Shown here piece by piece: positions 46,499-54,984 of a DNA stretch of 64,000 nt (position 1 is the first letter of the stretch; the number at the start of each line of letters is the position of its first letter). The stretch lies in contig NZ_CP011254.1 of assembly GCF_001006005.1 (NCBI RefSeq), positions 1,860,001-1,924,000 of the forward strand, read 5' to 3'. The notes beneath the pieces were generated by a model, which did no database searches, was not told the origin of the DNA, and saw nothing but the letters and a program-made list of their open reading frames with translations. Made by a program: the position numbers and the translations under genes. The stretch comes from Serratia fonticola (GTDB lineage: Bacteria > Pseudomonadota > Gammaproteobacteria > Enterobacterales > Enterobacteriaceae).

Positions 46499-47671
46499 AT
46501 GCGGCTCACTGAACAGGCAATCAATCAACTTCAGACCGAAATACGCTCATACAAGAAATTTGATGGGGGTGGTCTCTTCATCCATGTAATGAAGAGTGGC
46601 GCACGCTATTGGCGCTATAAATATACGTTGGGAGGTGAGGATAAATTACTCACCTTGGGGACTTATCCTGCAGTTTCATTGGCACAGGCCCGAGAGAGGC
46701 ATGCTGAAGCCCACTCACAAGTGGTGAATGGTATCGACCCGAATCAATCCAGAAAAATTGCCAAACTGGCGAAAATGGTACGAAAGAAGATAACGTTTCA
46801 GCAAGCAGCATCAGTCCTTTATCAACAGCGCGTACAGGATGTACCTGGGAATAAGGAGCAATTTTCAACGTTGATGGCGAGACTGGAACGTGATGTTTTT
46901 CCTTATATCGGTGCGCGTCCAGTGCTGGAAATCACGCCAGTCGAGCTGATTACTGTCTTGTTGAGAAAAGAACAGATTTCTGGCTCTACCCCCGAAACGC
47001 AGATCATTCGAAACTTCTGTGCCGACGTCATTCGTGCCGTCATCATCAAGGGTGATGCTCATATGGAATTGATGCCTGTTTCTCCTCTGGCGAAACCGGA
47101 AAACAATAAGGTCAATATGCCTACTCTGGCGCAATTTGATCTTGTCGGCTTTTTTACTGCATTGTTGGGTTATCAAGGTTCGGAAGAGAAGTTGCTGGCG
47201 ATCAGGCTATTGATAATGACCGGTGTGACGGTGGGTGAACTACGTGCCGCAGCCTGGACCGAGTTTGATTTCGATGAAGGCCTCTGGATAATGCCTGCAG
47301 AAAGGTCAAATACCGGGGAGGTACAATATATTCCCCTCTCCACACAAGCACGAGATCTCATTGAAGAACTTAAAAAACTCACTGGATTCGGTATGTTTCT
47401 ATTTCCCTCCCGTACAGCACCGCAGCATCCGGCCAGTGAGGCCAGCCTTGAAAAGGTGCTGGTAGACATTGGATATGGCAACAAAATCTCTGTGCGCAGC
47501 TTTTCCCTCATGATGAGAAAAATACTGACAGAGCAAGGTGCCGCCCTAACTCAGATTGATACGCAGGTACTCTCAGATCGAGGTCAATTACTACAGGCTT
47601 ATGCTGATGTTATCGAAGCTGCTGAACGTGGCAGTGCGTTAGTGCTTGGCAAGGATACTTTCTGCTTTTGA
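46499..47671 (+). CDS. Catalytically degenerate P4-type integrase homologue
   Basis: A full-length 390-residue relative of the selC integrase: DUF4102 domain (GGGLFIHVMKSGARYWRYKY), core-binding domain and catalytic fold all align. The active site is lost, however: the first Arg is Thr244 in MTGVTVGELRAAAW, and the HxxR box is RSFS (Arg333, Ser336) instead of HGFR. A Tyr may remain in QAYADVI. The frame is intact, which suggests selection as a DNA-binding protein, perhaps a regulator. It lies just after three 44-base-spaced repeats. Confidence 0.85.
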   Translation: MRLTEQAINQLQTEIRSYKKFDGGGLFIHVMKSGARYWRYKYTLGGEDKLLTLGTYPAVSLAQARERHAEAHSQVVNGIDPNQSRKIAKLAKMVRKKITFQQAASVLYQQRVQDVPGNKEQFSTLMARLERDVFPYIGARPVLEITPVELITVLLRKEQISGSTPETQIIRNFCADVIRAVIIKGDAHMELMPVSPLAKPENNKVNMPTLAQFDLVGFFTALLGYQGSEEKLLAIRLLIMTGVTVGELRAAAWTEFDFDEGLWIMPAERSNTGEVQYIPLSTQARDLIEELKKLTGFGMFLFPSRTAPQHPASEASLEKVLVDIGYGNKISVRSFSLMMRKILTEQGAALTQIDTQVLSDRGQLLQAYADVIEAAERGSALVLGKDTFCF

Positions 47672-47974
47672 GGAGAGTGTATTTCCTGCTTTTTTACCCC
47701 ACGGTATAAATACCCCACTCTGAATCAACATATTTTCATACCTATATCACTGAAGGGAATTACGCTACAGGATTAGCTGTGGCGTATGTTTTCCACTTGC
47801 ATGATGAGACCGCATCTCTTCCGCCGTTGTCCCGATGGCTGGCGCTGATGGTACCCATCTGTTGACGCCTTTTTGCGTTAACACCAGAGAAATACTTTCC
47901 ATACCACCATACTTCAGGCCGCCGATTTTCCGGTAGGCCTGTCTGCTTTTATGCCTTATTCAGGAGTAGTAATT
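47672..47974. other. 303-base gap upstream of yfjQ-like gene
   Basis: No gene, tRNA or strong hairpin is seen. It should contain the yfjQ promoter. A short in-frame extension of the yfjQ reading frame (8 codons) falls here but precedes the better ribosome site. Confidence 0.4.
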
Positions 47975-48796
47975 ATGACTCGTCTAGCCTCCCGCTTTGG
48001 TGCGGTGAATACCATTCGCCGTGACCGCCCATTAACCAATGATGAATTGGCCCGCCATGTACCAAGCATATTCTCGGAAGAGAAACACGCTTCCCGTAGC
48101 GATCGCTACACCTACATTCCCACCATTGCTTTATTGGATAACCTGCGTAAAGAAGGCTTCCAACCCTTCTTCGCCTGCCAGACCCGGGTGCGTGACCTGG
48201 ATAAGCGTGAGCATACCAAACACATGCTGCGTCTACGCCGTGAGAATCAGATAGTTGGTAAGGAAGTGCCAGAGATTATCCTGCTCAACAGTCACGATGG
48301 TTCCAGCAGTTACCAGATGATCCCGGGCCTGTTTCGCTTTGTGTGTGCCAACGGCTTGGTATGCGGCAACAGCTTTGGCGAAGTGCGTGTGCCGCATAAA
48401 GGTGATGTCGTTGGTCAGGTTATCGAAGGCGCTTATGAAGTGCTGGGGATTTTCGACAAGGTGGAAGCCTCACGCGAAGCCATGTTGACCACTTCTCTGA
48501 CGCTACCGGCACAACGGGCCTTTGTCAACGCAGCCTTGAGTTACCGCTACGGTGAAGACCACCAGCCAGTTACCGAAGAGCAAATCTTGATACCACGCCG
48601 TTGGGAAGACCGCCAAAGCGACCTGTGGAGTACCTACCAGCGTGTGCAGGAAAACATGCTCAAAGGTGGGCTAAATGGTCGCAACGCCCGTGGCAGACAG
48701 GCTAGAACCCGCTCAGTGAAAGGCATTGAAGGTGATATCAAGCTTAACCGTGCCTTGTGGGTGTTGGCTGAAAATATGCTTAAATTCAACAAGTAA
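47975..48796 (+). CDS. DUF932 protein, YfjQ/YafZ family
   Basis: A 273-residue protein typical of P4-like islands. The family start MTRLASRFGAVNTIRRDRPL and the core IPGLFRFVCANGLVCGNSFG and VIEGAYEVLGIFDKVEASR are clear. DUF932 is shared with phage and plasmid genes, and no biochemical activity is established. The start at 47975 has caggag at proper spacing. It keeps the CP4-57 order (yfjQ after yfjI/yfjJ and before radC). Confidence 0.88.
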   Translation: MTRLASRFGAVNTIRRDRPLTNDELARHVPSIFSEEKHASRSDRYTYIPTIALLDNLRKEGFQPFFACQTRVRDLDKREHTKHMLRLRRENQIVGKEVPEIILLNSHDGSSSYQMIPGLFRFVCANGLVCGNSFGEVRVPHKGDVVGQVIEGAYEVLGIFDKVEASREAMLTTSLTLPAQRAFVNAALSYRYGEDHQPVTEEQILIPRRWEDRQSDLWSTYQRVQENMLKGGLNGRNARGRQARTRSVKGIEGDIKLNRALWVLAENMLKFNK

Positions 48797-49041
48797 CGCA
48801 TTCGCGTAATACCCCGTCATTTGTAAAAAGTTGATCGTTTTCAACGATCGGTTTCTCGTTATTGATCTACACAACCGATTATCTTTGCCGTTCATCCGTC
48901 GATAAGATCGGCCTGGGTGCCGTTCGGTTTTTCTTCATCTTGCAACCCATCAATCAGTTACGTTTTGGCACGCCGACATACAGGGAAATACAGCCCGCTA
49001 TCGTAGGAATAACGGGCTTTCAATAAGGGGGAAAGGCGTAG

Positions 49042-49710
49042 ATGGAACAGGATAAGGCACTCACGGCAGGCAAAGTTCAGAAGGTATTGGATTGGGCTTA
49101 CGACAAGGCAGTAAACGGTGTCACGGGGCTGGACTCGGCGCAAGACATTGCCGAGTCCTATATGAAGAAGGGTGGAAACCAGGTGGATTGTGTTAACGCA
49201 CTTATCCGCTGGCAAAACACCAAAGCAGGTACCAGTGGTTTTGTTACCGGGCTTGGCGGAGCTATCACGCTGCCGGTAGCAATTCCGGCCAATATCACCA
49301 GTGTGATGTACATCCAGATCAGGATGATTGCGGCAATTGCCCATATCGGTGGCTATGACCTGAAAGACGACAATGTGCGCGCTTTTGTGTATCTCTGCCT
49401 GTGTGGTAATGCAGCGAAAGACATCCTCAAGGAAGCTGGTGTCAAAATCGGTATGCAGCTTACCCGAAGCGCAATCAAGAGCGTATCGGGTGAAGTCATC
49501 AAGACCATCAACCGGGCCGTTGGCTTCCGACTGCTGACCAAGTTTGGACAGAAAGGCGGTATCAATCTGGTGAAATTGGTGCCGTTGGCAGGGGGTATTG
49601 TCGGCGGAACTTTCGATAGTATTTCCACCAACATCATCGGCAATATTGCCCGAGAGACCTTTATCGGGCGTGACATAAATTCAATGGCTGATGAGGTGAT
49701 AGCACCGTAA
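49042..49710 (+). CDS. EcsC-family protein
   Basis: A 222-residue protein with the EcsC hallmark: glycine- and alanine-rich central helices (GFVTGLGGAITLPVAIPANI, then IAAIAHIGGYDL) and a later LVKLVPLAGGIVGGTFDSIS that looks membrane-associating. EcsC proteins are found beside ABC transporters or in islands; the function is unclear. gggggaaagg lies before the ATG. It is read alone between the yfjQ-like and lipoprotein genes. Confidence 0.75.
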   Translation: MEQDKALTAGKVQKVLDWAYDKAVNGVTGLDSAQDIAESYMKKGGNQVDCVNALIRWQNTKAGTSGFVTGLGGAITLPVAIPANITSVMYIQIRMIAAIAHIGGYDLKDDNVRAFVYLCLCGNAAKDILKEAGVKIGMQLTRSAIKSVSGEVIKTINRAVGFRLLTKFGQKGGINLVKLVPLAGGIVGGTFDSISTNIIGNIARETFIGRDINSMADEVIAP

Positions 49711-49826
49711 CCACCATTCGATAATCCGGTGATTTTAGTCACCACATTTTATTTACCACATGCACTAACAACTCATTCCCGTCTCGGCGGGAAGGAGGCT
49801 GTTCATCTTGATTATGGAGAAAAGAA

Positions 49827-50129
49827 ATGAATGTAAGAAAAATAGCGGTAGTAATCATGGCTTCTGCAGCGCTATCCGGTTGCGGTGATGCTTTTTCCTG
49901 TGATAACCCTGAGTCAATTCGCGCTATCAATGAGATAGTGATCAGCAATGCGTTGAACAAGATGAACCTCAGTACCTACAAGAAATTCGGTAGCGTGGGA
50001 CTGACGCCGGACTCGCTAGCTTTGAGACTGGATAACATTCATGCCACGGACAGTAACCCATCAGTCAATTCACTAACCTGTAAGGCGCAACTCACCGTGG
50101 TGTATTCGGACAAAGAAAAGCCAGAATGA
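49827..50129 (+). CDS. Small lipoprotein
   Basis: A 100-residue predicted lipoprotein: signal peptide MNVRKIAVVIMASAALSGC with a clear lipobox (LSGC, Cys19), then an unassigned domain with two further cysteines (FSCDN, LTCKA). The C-terminus ends abruptly after a beta-strand-like LTVVYSDKEKPE. The stop overlaps the next frame's ATG by four bases. It could be the first half of a longer ancestral protein split by a frameshift. Confidence 0.7.
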   Translation: MNVRKIAVVIMASAALSGCGDAFSCDNPESIRAINEIVISNALNKMNLSTYKKFGSVGLTPDSLALRLDNIHATDSNPSVNSLTCKAQLTVVYSDKEKPE

Positions 50130-50452
50130 AACGTATTATGGGTGTAATCGAAGATAGGGCGAAAGGTATGTCAAATTACGATTCGAGCCGCCTATTCATA
50201 GATAATGTAAATACCTCCGCCAGACGTATGGCGAACACCCGTACTGTAACTGGAACGGTGGAGTACATCGTATATAACACCAAAAATAAAGTGATTACTG
50301 AAGTGAGTAATACGCCAAATGTCAATAAAGTCATTGACGATATTAGCTACAAACTATTGTATCCGACAGCTCAATTATTTGAAGTGGATAACAATACACT
50401 GCCGATGGATCGCTTTTACTCCAAAGAGACTCTGTATATATTCAGTCAGTGA
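50126..50452 (+). CDS. Hypothetical protein coupled to the lipoprotein gene
   Basis: A 108-residue reading frame beginning in the preceding stop (ATGA). It has no signal peptide. Segments such as TVTGTVEYIVYNTKNKVITE look like strands of the same kind of domain as the lipoprotein, so the two may be halves of one gene separated by a frameshift near 50120. No family is recognised. Confidence 0.5.
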   Translation: MKRIMGVIEDRAKGMSNYDSSRLFIDNVNTSARRMANTRTVTGTVEYIVYNTKNKVITEVSNTPNVNKVIDDISYKLLYPTAQLFEVDNNTLPMDRFYSKETLYIFSQ

Positions 50453-50523
50453 GTCTCTCCACTCTTTTTCTTAGGTTTTTTCAGGTGAGTACTGTTAATT
50501 AGTGTACCTTTTACAGGAGTTAT

Positions 50524-50979
50524 ATGATGAAGAAAATCATCGTTCTATTATTGCTTTTCTGGATAGCTACGCGTGTCTATGCCTTTGGTGAGTCTGGGCA
50601 ATGGTCTAGTGGTTGGGGGCAAGGGGTATCAGAATATACGGTCGTCACGCAAAGCGGCGATTCGCTGTATATCGCCTGCAGTGAAGACCAATCGGTCAGC
50701 ATGACCCTGAGCCTCAAAGGGAAAAAATACGGTACATACAGCCAGCAGGGCTTTGATTTGATTATCAATGGCACCGAGGTTCAAACGCCGTATGATACAG
50801 ATTCACGAGTAGGCAGTAATAACTTTACCTACGCTTGGGATACCTTGAGAAAGGCAACCCGACTGCAGGCCAATACTACGGATGGCCAAACGGTTGACCT
50901 GCCCACGAAAGGGGTAGCCACTGCATTACCAGCCTGGGGATCCTCCGAGTTTGATTGCAAGACAGGGCTGGATTTCTGA
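50524..50979 (+). CDS. Hypothetical exported protein
   Basis: A 151-residue protein with a Sec signal peptide (MKKIIVLLLLFWIATRVYAF, cleavage after about residue 21). The mature part has two cysteines (YIACSEDQ and EFDCKTGLDF) that may form a disulfide, and a strand-rich sequence with SMTLSLKGKKYGTYSQQGFD. No family is recognised. Ribosome site aggag lies 8 bases upstream. It is periplasmic or secreted by inference. Confidence 0.65.
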   Translation: MMKKIIVLLLLFWIATRVYAFGESGQWSSGWGQGVSEYTVVTQSGDSLYIACSEDQSVSMTLSLKGKKYGTYSQQGFDLIINGTEVQTPYDTDSRVGSNNFTYAWDTLRKATRLQANTTDGQTVDLPTKGVATALPAWGSSEFDCKTGLDF

Positions 50980-51103
50980 CTCTCTCGGCCCGTAGGCTAT
51001 TGCCATCGGGCCTGATGTTACTGGTGTTATTAATACCACTTACCATCAGGAAGGCTTGAACCTTCCTGTGTTGTTAATTACTTACTCTTTAACACAAGAG
51101 GAT

Positions 51104-51127
51104 GTATTAATACTAACGTATTAATAC
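51104..51127. promoter_or_regulatory. Tandem palindromes GTATTAATAC (operator-like)
   Basis: Two perfect 10-base palindromes GTATTAATAC at 51104-51113 and 51118-51127, 14 bases apart, upstream of radC. The arrangement resembles a paired operator for a dimeric repressor. No regulator is assigned. Confidence 0.45.
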
Positions 51128-51218
51128 ACTTCATAAACCCCCTTCCTTTTATGGTTTCCCCCTTTCGGTTTGTTATCCATAGTATTACGACATTTGTGTA
51201 AAAAATAAATCAACTTCA

Positions 51219-51247
51219 ACTCAACTCCCTTTCATCGGGGAGTTGAG
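51219..51247 (+). other. Hairpin before radC
   Basis: ctcaactccc and ggggagttgag form a 10-bp stem with loop tttcatc. It contains a ggggag that could act as the ribosome site for an ATG at 51252, but no T-run follows. The preferred radC start (51276) has its own aagga outside the hairpin. Confidence 0.5.
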
Positions 51248-51275
51248 CTTTATGCTGCTTATAAGGAACAACTCA

Positions 51276-51728
51276 GTGAAAAGAGATACGACAGAGCAAC
51301 GTATTATTGCCATGGCAATACGGCTTCTAGAAAAGAAGTTGAAAACCAGGCCATTCAGTTTTACCTCTGCTGAAAGCACCAAAAACTATTTACGACTGCA
51401 ACTGGAAAGATTGGAGCATGAGGCGTTCATGGTGCTGTTCCTGGACAACCAGCACCGGCTGATCGCCTGTGAGACGGTATCTATCGGCACGATAAACCAG
51501 ACTCCGGTGTACCCACGGGAAATCGTGAAAACGGCGCTTAGCCATAATGCAGCGGCTGTCGTCGTGGCACATAACCATCCCTCTGGCGTGGCAGAGCCCA
51601 GCGTGGCTGACCGTCATATCACTAAGCATCTGCAGGACGCACTGTCGCTGGTAGAAGTGAGAACTCTCGATCATATCGTTCTAGGCCATGGCGAGTCGGT
51701 GTCATTTGCCGAGCGGGGCTGGTTGTGA
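51276..51728 (+). CDS. RadC-family JAB-domain protein (YfjY-like)
   Basis: A 150-residue RadC-like protein of mobile islands. The JAMM metal motif is intact: HNHPSGVAEPSVAD with the downstream Asp, preceded by GTINQTPVYPREIVKTAL. RadC homologues of this short kind lack the helix-hairpin-helix domain of full RadC, and their function is unknown despite the DNA-repair name. GTG at 51276 is chosen since ataagga is at good distance; ATG at 51252 is possible. As in E. coli islands it precedes the toxin/antitoxin genes. Confidence 0.85.
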   Translation: MKRDTTEQRIIAMAIRLLEKKLKTRPFSFTSAESTKNYLRLQLERLEHEAFMVLFLDNQHRLIACETVSIGTINQTPVYPREIVKTALSHNAAAVVVAHNHPSGVAEPSVADRHITKHLQDALSLVEVRTLDHIVLGHGESVSFAERGWL

Positions 51729-51750
51729 TCTTTAACCCAAGGAGTTAGCT

Positions 51751-52239
51751 ATGCAAGCAACTGAAATATCTTCTACACCTGCCGCTGGCGTATTCCATTT
51801 TATCCAGCACCGTACTGTTTCATTGCAAGAATGGCAGGCATTGTGCCAAGCCATAACCAAAGCTTACCTGAAGCTGTGTGAGCATCCCGAAACACTGGGC
51901 CTGACCACTGCCCCGGCTATCTGTGAATACACTGGTTGCCGCCCGTTGCGTCATGACGACAGTGTGATTGGGTTAAGAATGCTCGGTTTCAATGGTGAAC
52001 GCGTTACCCACCAGGCGGGAGATCCGTTTTTGCTATACCGGGGTCAAACACTCCATGCGCCAATTCGCTGTGATACACGGGGTTATCCTTACCAGTATTT
52101 GGTGATGATAACGCTGTTACTGGCGAATACTTACTGTCCGAAAACCTGGACGATGGAATCCGATGTACCACTAAAACAGTGGCGCTCAGTCGCCCACTGG
52201 CTGACTCACCACTGCCTGTTGCCTGTCTCCCCGCTTTGA
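51751..52239 (+). CDS. Hypothetical island protein
   Basis: A 162-residue protein with aggagttagct before its ATG. It has several conserved-looking segments (AICEYTGCRPLRHDDSVIGL, LRCDTR-like APIRCDTRGYPYQYLVMITL). I recognise no domain. It takes the place where E. coli islands have yeeT-like or similar small genes between radC and the antitoxin. It is cytoplasmic; there is no signal peptide. Confidence 0.6.
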   Translation: MQATEISSTPAAGVFHFIQHRTVSLQEWQALCQAITKAYLKLCEHPETLGLTTAPAICEYTGCRPLRHDDSVIGLRMLGFNGERVTHQAGDPFLLYRGQTLHAPIRCDTRGYPYQYLVMITLLLANTYCPKTWTMESDVPLKQWRSVAHWLTHHCLLPVSPL

Positions 52240-52250
52240 GGTTCATCGAA

Positions 52251-52586
52251 ATGAAGACCACCAACGAAGTAACTCATACCGCATTGAACGTCAGCCCTGC
52301 CTTGATTGAATACCAGCAACTGCTCGCCTGGTTACTGGACCACTGTTACGGACTCACGCTCAACGATACGCCATATCACGATCAATTGGCTATCGCCCGA
52401 CAGATTGAATACGGGATGACCGTACGTGAAACCGTCAACGAGCTGGTCCAAAAATTCGACTTGGTACGCGTTGACCGCCCCGGCTTCAGCATGTTGGCTC
52501 AGGATCCTACTCTGAGTGGAAGCGACATGTTGCGAGCTCGAAGCGCACTGGGGTTACGAACTCCTGTTAATTCCCGCCTCGTTTAG
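52251..52586 (+). CDS. CbtA/YeeV-family toxin
   Basis: A 111-residue relative of CbtA (YeeV, YkfI, YpjF), toxins that inhibit FtsZ and MreB polymerisation. The family core is plain: QLLAWLLDHCYGLTLNDTPY, IEYGMTVRETVNELVQKFDL and VRVDRPGF. It starts at ATG 52251. An antitoxin-type gene follows 74 bases later. In E. coli the antitoxin gene comes first, so the order here is reversed. The product may be a full toxin; no truncation is seen. Confidence 0.85.
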   Translation: MKTTNEVTHTALNVSPALIEYQQLLAWLLDHCYGLTLNDTPYHDQLAIARQIEYGMTVRETVNELVQKFDLVRVDRPGFSMLAQDPTLSGSDMLRARSALGLRTPVNSRLV

Positions 52587-52660
52587 CCATCTACGTGCAT
52601 TACGTAAATTCACTGACACGCCTGCCTTGCAACCGGGGTGAGCATTTTAAGGAAAATATA

Positions 52661-53035
52661 ATGGTGAAAATCTCCGATCCCAAGACCTCGAGCAGTATTC
52701 CTGACCCGATACCATACTGGGGCCTGCAGTATGACATCACGCCGCGCTTAGGAGCCCGCCTAATACAACAAGGTGCTCGTTTACATTTTCTAGGAGACCG
52801 CGCTGGCTGTATCGGCATCTTTGACCCTGAAGTCCCACAGGCTCTTGAACTGGCGTTTCCGGTGTTAGTTGAACGGCTGGAGAGATTATTACGGTTAGGT
52901 GAACTCGACCCACGGCGACAACATTGTGTCGCTGTTCAGCATGCTGGTTTTATCTATGAAGCCGATACGCTGGGCAGTTTTGGTTATGTGTATATCGCAG
53001 TCTATCAAGCAGCGCGGCCACCCGTTGCAGAGTGA
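52661..53035 (+). CDS. CbeA/YeeU-family antitoxin
   Basis: A 124-residue member of the YagB/YeeU/YfjZ family, which protects by stabilising FtsZ and MreB filaments rather than by binding the toxin (type IV). The core YWGLQYDITPRLGARLIQQG, RLHFLGDRAGCIGIF and CEADTLGS-like YEADTLGSFGYVYIAVYQ match the family well. aaggaaa lies ahead of the ATG. It follows the toxin gene. Confidence 0.87.
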   Translation: MVKISDPKTSSSIPDPIPYWGLQYDITPRLGARLIQQGARLHFLGDRAGCIGIFDPEVPQALELAFPVLVERLERLLRLGELDPRRQHCVAVQHAGFIYEADTLGSFGYVYIAVYQAARPPVAE

Positions 53036-53124
53036 TAACCAGCCCTGACAGGGATGGAACATCCTATATCTACTTTCCCTAGCCCGCGAAGGTGCGGGCA
53101 TTTTTGTTTTTGAGGATCCCGATT

Positions 53125-53580
53125 ATGTCTCATTCGTTAAATACGGCTAGTGAAGCCCCTGATGTTCTTACCGGCCACACCGAGCTCATCTGTTCGACTG
53201 ACATCGAACGTCTGGTAACAGGTCGTAAGGTTGCATTGAAAAAGATTGAAGTGCTGATGGTTCAACTGCAGGAGATCGGCAATCTGATATTCAGCATCGG
53301 TGGCGCTAAATTGGAGGATTGGGCAATGCAACTTGGCCACCGTTACGGATACCACCTTACTCTGGAGCAAGATAAAGGTCTGGCTGCCATCACTCGGCAG
53401 ATCGATCGCAGACTATGGCAAGACCTGATGAACCGTTCGGGAATGCTGTCGGGTAAGGGCAGGCCATTACTGGCCCATCCTCCCCTAAGAACGGAGCGTG
53501 CGACTTTCACCGCACTCCGCTCAGCCTTTCAAAGCCCGCTATTGCGAACCGGTTTCACTACTTTAAAACCAGTGGCATGA
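53125..53580 (+). pseudogene. DUF4942 protein gene truncated by a group II intron remnant
   Basis: The frame starts with aggatc at good distance and gives an N-terminal DUF4942-like part (LVTGRKVALKKIEVLMVQLQ, then IDRRLWQDLMNRSGMLS) to about base 53447. From there the reading frame runs into the complement of a group II intron 3' end, so the last 44 codons are intron antisense. The normal C-terminal half of the protein was not found further on. It is thus a disrupted gene. Confidence 0.7.
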
Positions 53581-53969
53581 ATTTGACTGTGGTATATCGG
53601 ATGCACCATAACAAGATTGGCATTTTCATCCGTTCCCCCGTCAACACGCCGGATGATGTGATGAATATGCCACTTTGTTTCAAGAGTAATCAATTGATGG
53701 CATAATGGACAACATCGCCCTTGGGCCAGCCATAAATTGGTCAGTTTCTTCCTGCCTTTTAACGATTGCTGCATTCTGAAACTTGCACGCTTTTCAAAAT
53801 ACACCTCCCATTGCGGAGCAAACGGGTTGGCTTCCACCTTGATTTTTCGGTGTCGCCTGATGTGGGTATCTTCTGCTTTTCGCAATGCTTTCAGGCTCGA
53901 TCGCCCATCAGCACGTTTTTCACCTGTTTGTACTGCGAATAAATGAACATATCTGTGCAAATCCGGCAT
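53448..53969 (-). mobile_element. Group II intron 3' remnant (maturase HNH end and domains V-VI)
   Basis: On the minus strand the 146-residue reading frame at 53529-53969 is the C-terminus of an intron-encoded reverse transcriptase/maturase: KALRKAEDTHIRRHRKIKVE, then an HNH endonuclease CPLCHQLITLETKWHIHHII with GGTDENANLVMVH. It is followed by ribozyme domain V (gtgcggtgaaagtcgcac within a matching stem) and a domain VI-like hairpin ending near 53450. The reverse transcriptase and 5' ribozyme domains are missing, so it is a 5'-truncated copy. Confidence 0.78.
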
Positions 53970-54046
53970 TATGCATCAGTAGCACAATAATTCCCTACCC
54001 TATTCCTGTATAATACTGAGATATTATCGAATAGAAGGAAACCAGT

Positions 54047-54442
54047 ATGAGTCATGTAGTCTCTGGGATATTGGGTAAGCGTAGTGAGTTGGTAGGTATT
54101 ATTGAATTAAAGTAGAAAGAGATCAAGTTATTTGAAGGGCAGGTATCAGCGTTGGATGTAACGTTAAAGATTATCGTCAATGATATTGACTTACGGAAGT
54201 TAGGAGGTAAACGGGTATATAAAAACAATAAATTATTTTCACATGGGGAGTTAAGTAAACTGGTATTAGATGCTGTACGAATTAAGACTATGGATTACAC
54301 TGAATTATTACAAGAGATAGTAACAATAAAATCCATATCTGATAATGAAGTAAAGGTATTAAACAAGGTACTGAAAGTTGCGTTAGCTTCTTTAGTGAAG
54401 GGGGAGAAGGCAGATGGGAAGTACAATATTGCTGGAGCATAA
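54047..54442 (+). pseudogene. Hypothetical gene with in-frame amber stop
   Basis: ATG at 54047 with aaggaa ahead opens a frame MSHVVSGILGKRSELVGIIE that meets TAG at 54113-54115; after it the same frame runs on through KEIKLFEGQVSALDVTLKII to the stop at 54440. Coiled-coil heptads continue across the stop. A 96-residue product could still start at ATG 54152 or the TTG before it. The layout fits a small coiled-coil plus winged-helix family common in proteobacteria (GELSKLVLDAVR); this is an inference. AT-rich. Confidence 0.5.
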
Positions 54443-54486
54443 ATAGCAATACCCTACGGGGGTAGGGTATTGACTATTTAAAAAAT

Positions 54487-54762
54487 TTACAACACGTAGT
54501 AATAATGGTTACTTAAACAATATATATAAGAAATTCTTTTTCTTATGATTAAATAAAGATGTTTCAGATCTTCAATTAACTTAGAAAGAAGTTTTCTTTG
54601 TTTATCATTATTACTATCCTTCATAATACGGTTAACGGCAAGCCAGATAAAACGAACTGATTGGAATGCTTCGACAAGTATATGAAGATTTTTTTCCTTA
54701 CATTTTGCAATTTTATTTGCAATTTTGCCAACTTCAAAATCGGCCTGTATAATATGTTTCAT
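54487..54762 (-). CDS. Hypothetical protein
   Basis: A 91-residue basic, helical protein (ILVEAFQSVRFIWLAVNRIM) with an aggaga-like ribosome site. It is AT-rich and read towards the previous gene. No family is recognised. It is transferred DNA to judge by base composition. Confidence 0.45.
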   Translation of the reverse strand: MKHIIQADFEVGKIANKIAKCKEKNLHILVEAFQSVRFIWLAVNRIMKDSNNDKQRKLLSKLIEDLKHLYLIIRKRISYIYCLSNHYYYVL

Positions 54763-54984
54763 TTTTTTCTCCTATAAACGAAACGAAAAGAGCGTTACTC
54801 AGTAAAAAGAGGAAGAGGCTCTGGATACTTCCATGTATCCATCCTCACTCTAGCAACTCGCATTGTAATGTGTCAATTATAATATTATAACACATTGTTT
54901 TAATTGGTAATTTAATTTAAAAAATACTTAAGGTTTTTTATTATTTTGTTTTTCAATATTACTAACACTATAAACCAATACTCT

